In this document: in pieces, positions 15,334 to 16,708 of the stretch
Numbering within the stretch: the stretch's first letter is position 1
Layout: each line of letters opens with the position of its first letter
Assembly (NCBI GenBank): GCA_002314465.1
Contig: DCGA01000198.1
Location: 185-16,892, forward strand
Direction of reading: 5' to 3'
Origin: a bacterium UBA1790
Lineage (GTDB): Bacteria > Bacteroidota > Bacteroidia > Bacteroidales > Muribaculaceae
DNA: 16,708 bases
Notes under the pieces: generated by a model
Database searches by the model: none
The model's input: the letters and a program-made list of their open reading frames with translations, nothing else
What the model was told of the DNA's origin: nothing
Program-made: the position numbers and the translations under genes

Positions 15334-16482
15334 TTATTCAATATTCCATCCTTTGACATGACCTTGTGTAGTAACAAGGTTGTTGTTCCCTCCGTAGATT
15401 ACGTTAAGCTGGTCTGGTCCGGCACCCGAGAGGGTTTTCCATTTGTTTAGGCCTTTGAAAAAGTCTTGTGAAAATGTTTTCCCTGACTTTATTTCGTAAG
15501 CTACAGCTACTTCGCCATTATACTCGAGCAAGTCGACTTCATTGCCTTGGCTATCCCTCCAAAAACGCAAATCGGGTTCTTGTACATTGTTGTATGCACG
15601 TTTTATGAACGAATTGATTACAAGGTTTTCAAATAAACCTCCACGCAGATAGTGCGATTGTACCTGGTCGGCCGATGTGATTCCGAGAAGCGAACAAGCC
15701 AGCCCTGTATCGTAGAAATACAACTTTGGTGTTTTTACCAGGCGTTTGGCATAGTTGTTCCAGTCGGGTCGAAGCATGTAACATATATAACTTGCCTCCA
15801 GAATTGATAACCACGACGCTGCTGTGGGAACGCTAATACCACATTCGTTGGCAAGTGAAGATGTATTGAGAAGTTGCCCAATACGCCCTGCGCAGAGTTT
15901 TATGAATCGTGTAAAAGTGCTTAGGTTGCCGATGTTTTTAATTAACCTAACATCGCGTTCAACATATGTCTGTATGTAGTGTGGATAGTATTCGTTGGGG
16001 GCAATTTGTTTGTCGTAAAGTCTTGGATAACCACCGTAAAATATCTCTGCATCAATACTGTGAGGTAATATTCCCGCTTCGTTCAACTCATTGTGGGAGA
16101 AAGGAAGCAATTTCAATATTGCGGTTCGCCCTGCAAGAGTTTGATTGATGCTCTCCATGAGTTGGAAATTATGGCTGCCTGCAAGCATGTATACCCCGCA
16201 TTCGTCGAGGTTGTCTACATGCGTCTGTATGTAAGAGAATAGACTTGGCACGCGTTGTACCTCGTCAATGATGGTGTGGCTGGGGTATGTCGCGATGAAG
16301 CCACGAGGGTCGTTCATGGCAAACTCGCGCATATCAATATCTTCGAGCGATACGTATTTGTACTGCGGGAAGACATGCTTGAGTAGTGTTGATTTGCCTG
16401 ATTGGCGTGGACCTGTGATGGTCACAATGGGGTATTTGCCCGCATAGTACTCTAGCTTTGCTTGTAATTCTCGTTTTATCAT
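15334..16482 (-). CDS. AAA-family ATPase with DUF4143 C-terminal domain
   Basis: This 382-residue protein has an N-terminal P-loop ATPase domain with Walker A GPRQSGKST at 24-32, Walker B TIIDEVQR at 70-77 and a sensor-like LAGSHNFQ at 100-107. A winged-helix-like stretch lies near 205-240. The C-terminal DUF4143 domain has FEN at 284-286, GNEVDLLE at 313-320 and YEIKSG at 329-334, whose D317, E330 and K332 resemble a PD-(D/E)XK nuclease core. Cellular role is unknown; many Bacteroidota carry several copies, and nuclease or toxin-like functions have been proposed without firm proof. By eye, its codons are more A/T-rich than those of its neighbours, which fits a mobile gene family. The ATG at 16480-16482 follows a strong promoter. 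The mscS-family gene follows after 15 bp. Confidence 0.9.
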   Translation of the reverse strand: MIKRELQAKLEYYAGKYPIVTITGPRQSGKSTLLKHVFPQYKYVSLEDIDMREFAMNDPRGFIATYPSHTIIDEVQRVPSLFSYIQTHVDNLDECGVYMLAGSHNFQLMESINQTLAGRTAILKLLPFSHNELNEAGILPHSIDAEIFYGGYPRLYDKQIAPNEYYPHYIQTYVERDVRLIKNIGNLSTFTRFIKLCAGRIGQLLNTSSLANECGISVPTAASWLSILEASYICYMLRPDWNNYAKRLVKTPKLYFYDTGLACSLLGITSADQVQSHYLRGGLFENLVINSFIKRAYNNVQEPDLRFWRDSQGNEVDLLEYNGEVAVAYEIKSGKTFSQDFFKGLNKWKTLSGAGPDQLNVIYGGNNNLVTTQGHVKGWNIE

Positions 16483-16504
16483 AAGAAAATTTCTTGATTT
16501 GCTG

Positions 16505-16536
16505 CAAAGTTAGTGAATCGACTTTAAAATTGCAAA
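16505..16536 (-). promoter_or_regulatory. Promoter of the AAA-DUF4143 ATPase gene
   Basis: On the minus strand TTTG (16533-16536), a 20-bp spacer and TAACTTTG (16505-16512) form a near-ideal Bacteroidota promoter. The -7 box ends 22 nt before the ATG. The -33 box is embedded in a repeated motif (16521-16575). Confidence 0.75.
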
Positions 16537-16575
16537 TTTTTCTTGCAAATTTAAAGTTGGATTTTAAAATTGCAA
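16521..16575. repeat. Three operator-like motifs over the ATPase promoter
   Basis: TTTAAAATTGCAA occurs at 16523-16535 and identically at 16563-16575. Between them is a reversed copy (16543-16557) that pairs with 16521-16535 over 15 bp with one mismatch and a 7-nt spacer. The cluster overlaps the -33 box of the ATPase promoter, a position suited to a repressor. No regulator is known. Confidence 0.55.
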
Positions 16576-16613
16576 GGTTTTTAGGGGGTGCGTGATTTGT
16601 TTTGGGGGGGGAT

Positions 16614-16658
16614 GTTCTCGGAGTTCTCTGAGTTCTTCGAGTTCTCAGAGTTCTCGGA
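16614..16658. repeat. 9-bp tandem repeat, five units
   Basis: Five 9-bp units of the form GTTCTCGGA follow one another without gaps (third base groups vary: CGGA, CTGA, TCGA, CAGA, CGGA). Read on the minus strand they would encode a Ser-Glu-Asn repeat. Two units contain the complementary arms CTCTGAG and CTCAGAG. No gene is supported here, though one could lie beyond the window edge. Confidence 0.8.
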
Positions 16659-16708
16659 GGTTTCATTGTTCCCACAGTGGCTTTGGCGATGGGGATGCGT
16701 GTGGGAGC

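Noticed and set aside
16334..16675. 113-residue minus-strand frame at the right edge
   Set aside because: It overlaps the ATPase N-terminus in another frame, and its Arg-Thr-rich start is a translation of the 9-bp tandem repeat.

Overview
The window reads as a piece of a Bacteroidales chromosome, most likely from a gut lineage such as Muribaculaceae; the family-level placement is inference. The reasons are the repeated Bacteroidota promoter signature (TAnnTTTG at about -7, in several cases with TTTG/TTG about 20 bp upstream), a DUF2723 (GT117-type) membrane protein, a BspA-like leucine-rich-repeat surface protein, a small protein with a Por/T9SS-like C-terminal domain, an AAA-DUF4143 ATPase, and GC-rich intergenic hairpin repeats of the kind scattered through Bacteroidales genomes. 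No tRNA, rRNA, CRISPR array, transposase or phage gene was seen.

Layout. Positions 1-1372 (minus) hold the N-terminal 457 residues of an MsbA-type ABC exporter, cut by the window edge. An intrinsic terminator (1471-1509) closes the next minus-strand unit, a probable operon of a small secreted protein (4067-4474) followed by a large secreted leucine-rich-repeat protein (1533-4031). On the plus strand follow an unrecognised 186-residue protein (4697-5257), then a small secreted repeat protein (5361-5798) whose stop overlaps the start of a secreted GH3 NagZ-like glycosidase (5795-6913), closed by a strong terminator. A 690-bp intergenic block (6914-7608) is filled with hairpin and tandem repeats.

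The next plus-strand block carries the 1163-residue DUF2723 membrane protein (7609-11100), a terminator, a polysaccharide-deacetylase-family protein (11175-11789) and, overlapping it by 20 bp, the epoxyqueuosine reductase QueG (11770-12702). A second repeat-filled spacer (12703-12969) follows, then on the minus strand a large MscS-family channel (12970-15318) and, 15 bp upstream of it, an AAA-DUF4143 ATPase (15334-16482) with a well-formed promoter. The far end (16483-16708) holds operator-like repeats and a 9-bp tandem repeat.

Together the genes are mostly envelope functions: lipid or glycan export, surface proteins, peptidoglycan or glycan hydrolysis, glycosylation, deacetylation and osmotic protection, plus one tRNA-modification enzyme. 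I found no clear new enzyme or defence system. The most interesting non-gene signal is a ~95-bp structured repeat present twice in inverted orientation (7141-7236 and 12865-12959), bracketing the DUF2723-deacetylase-QueG block.
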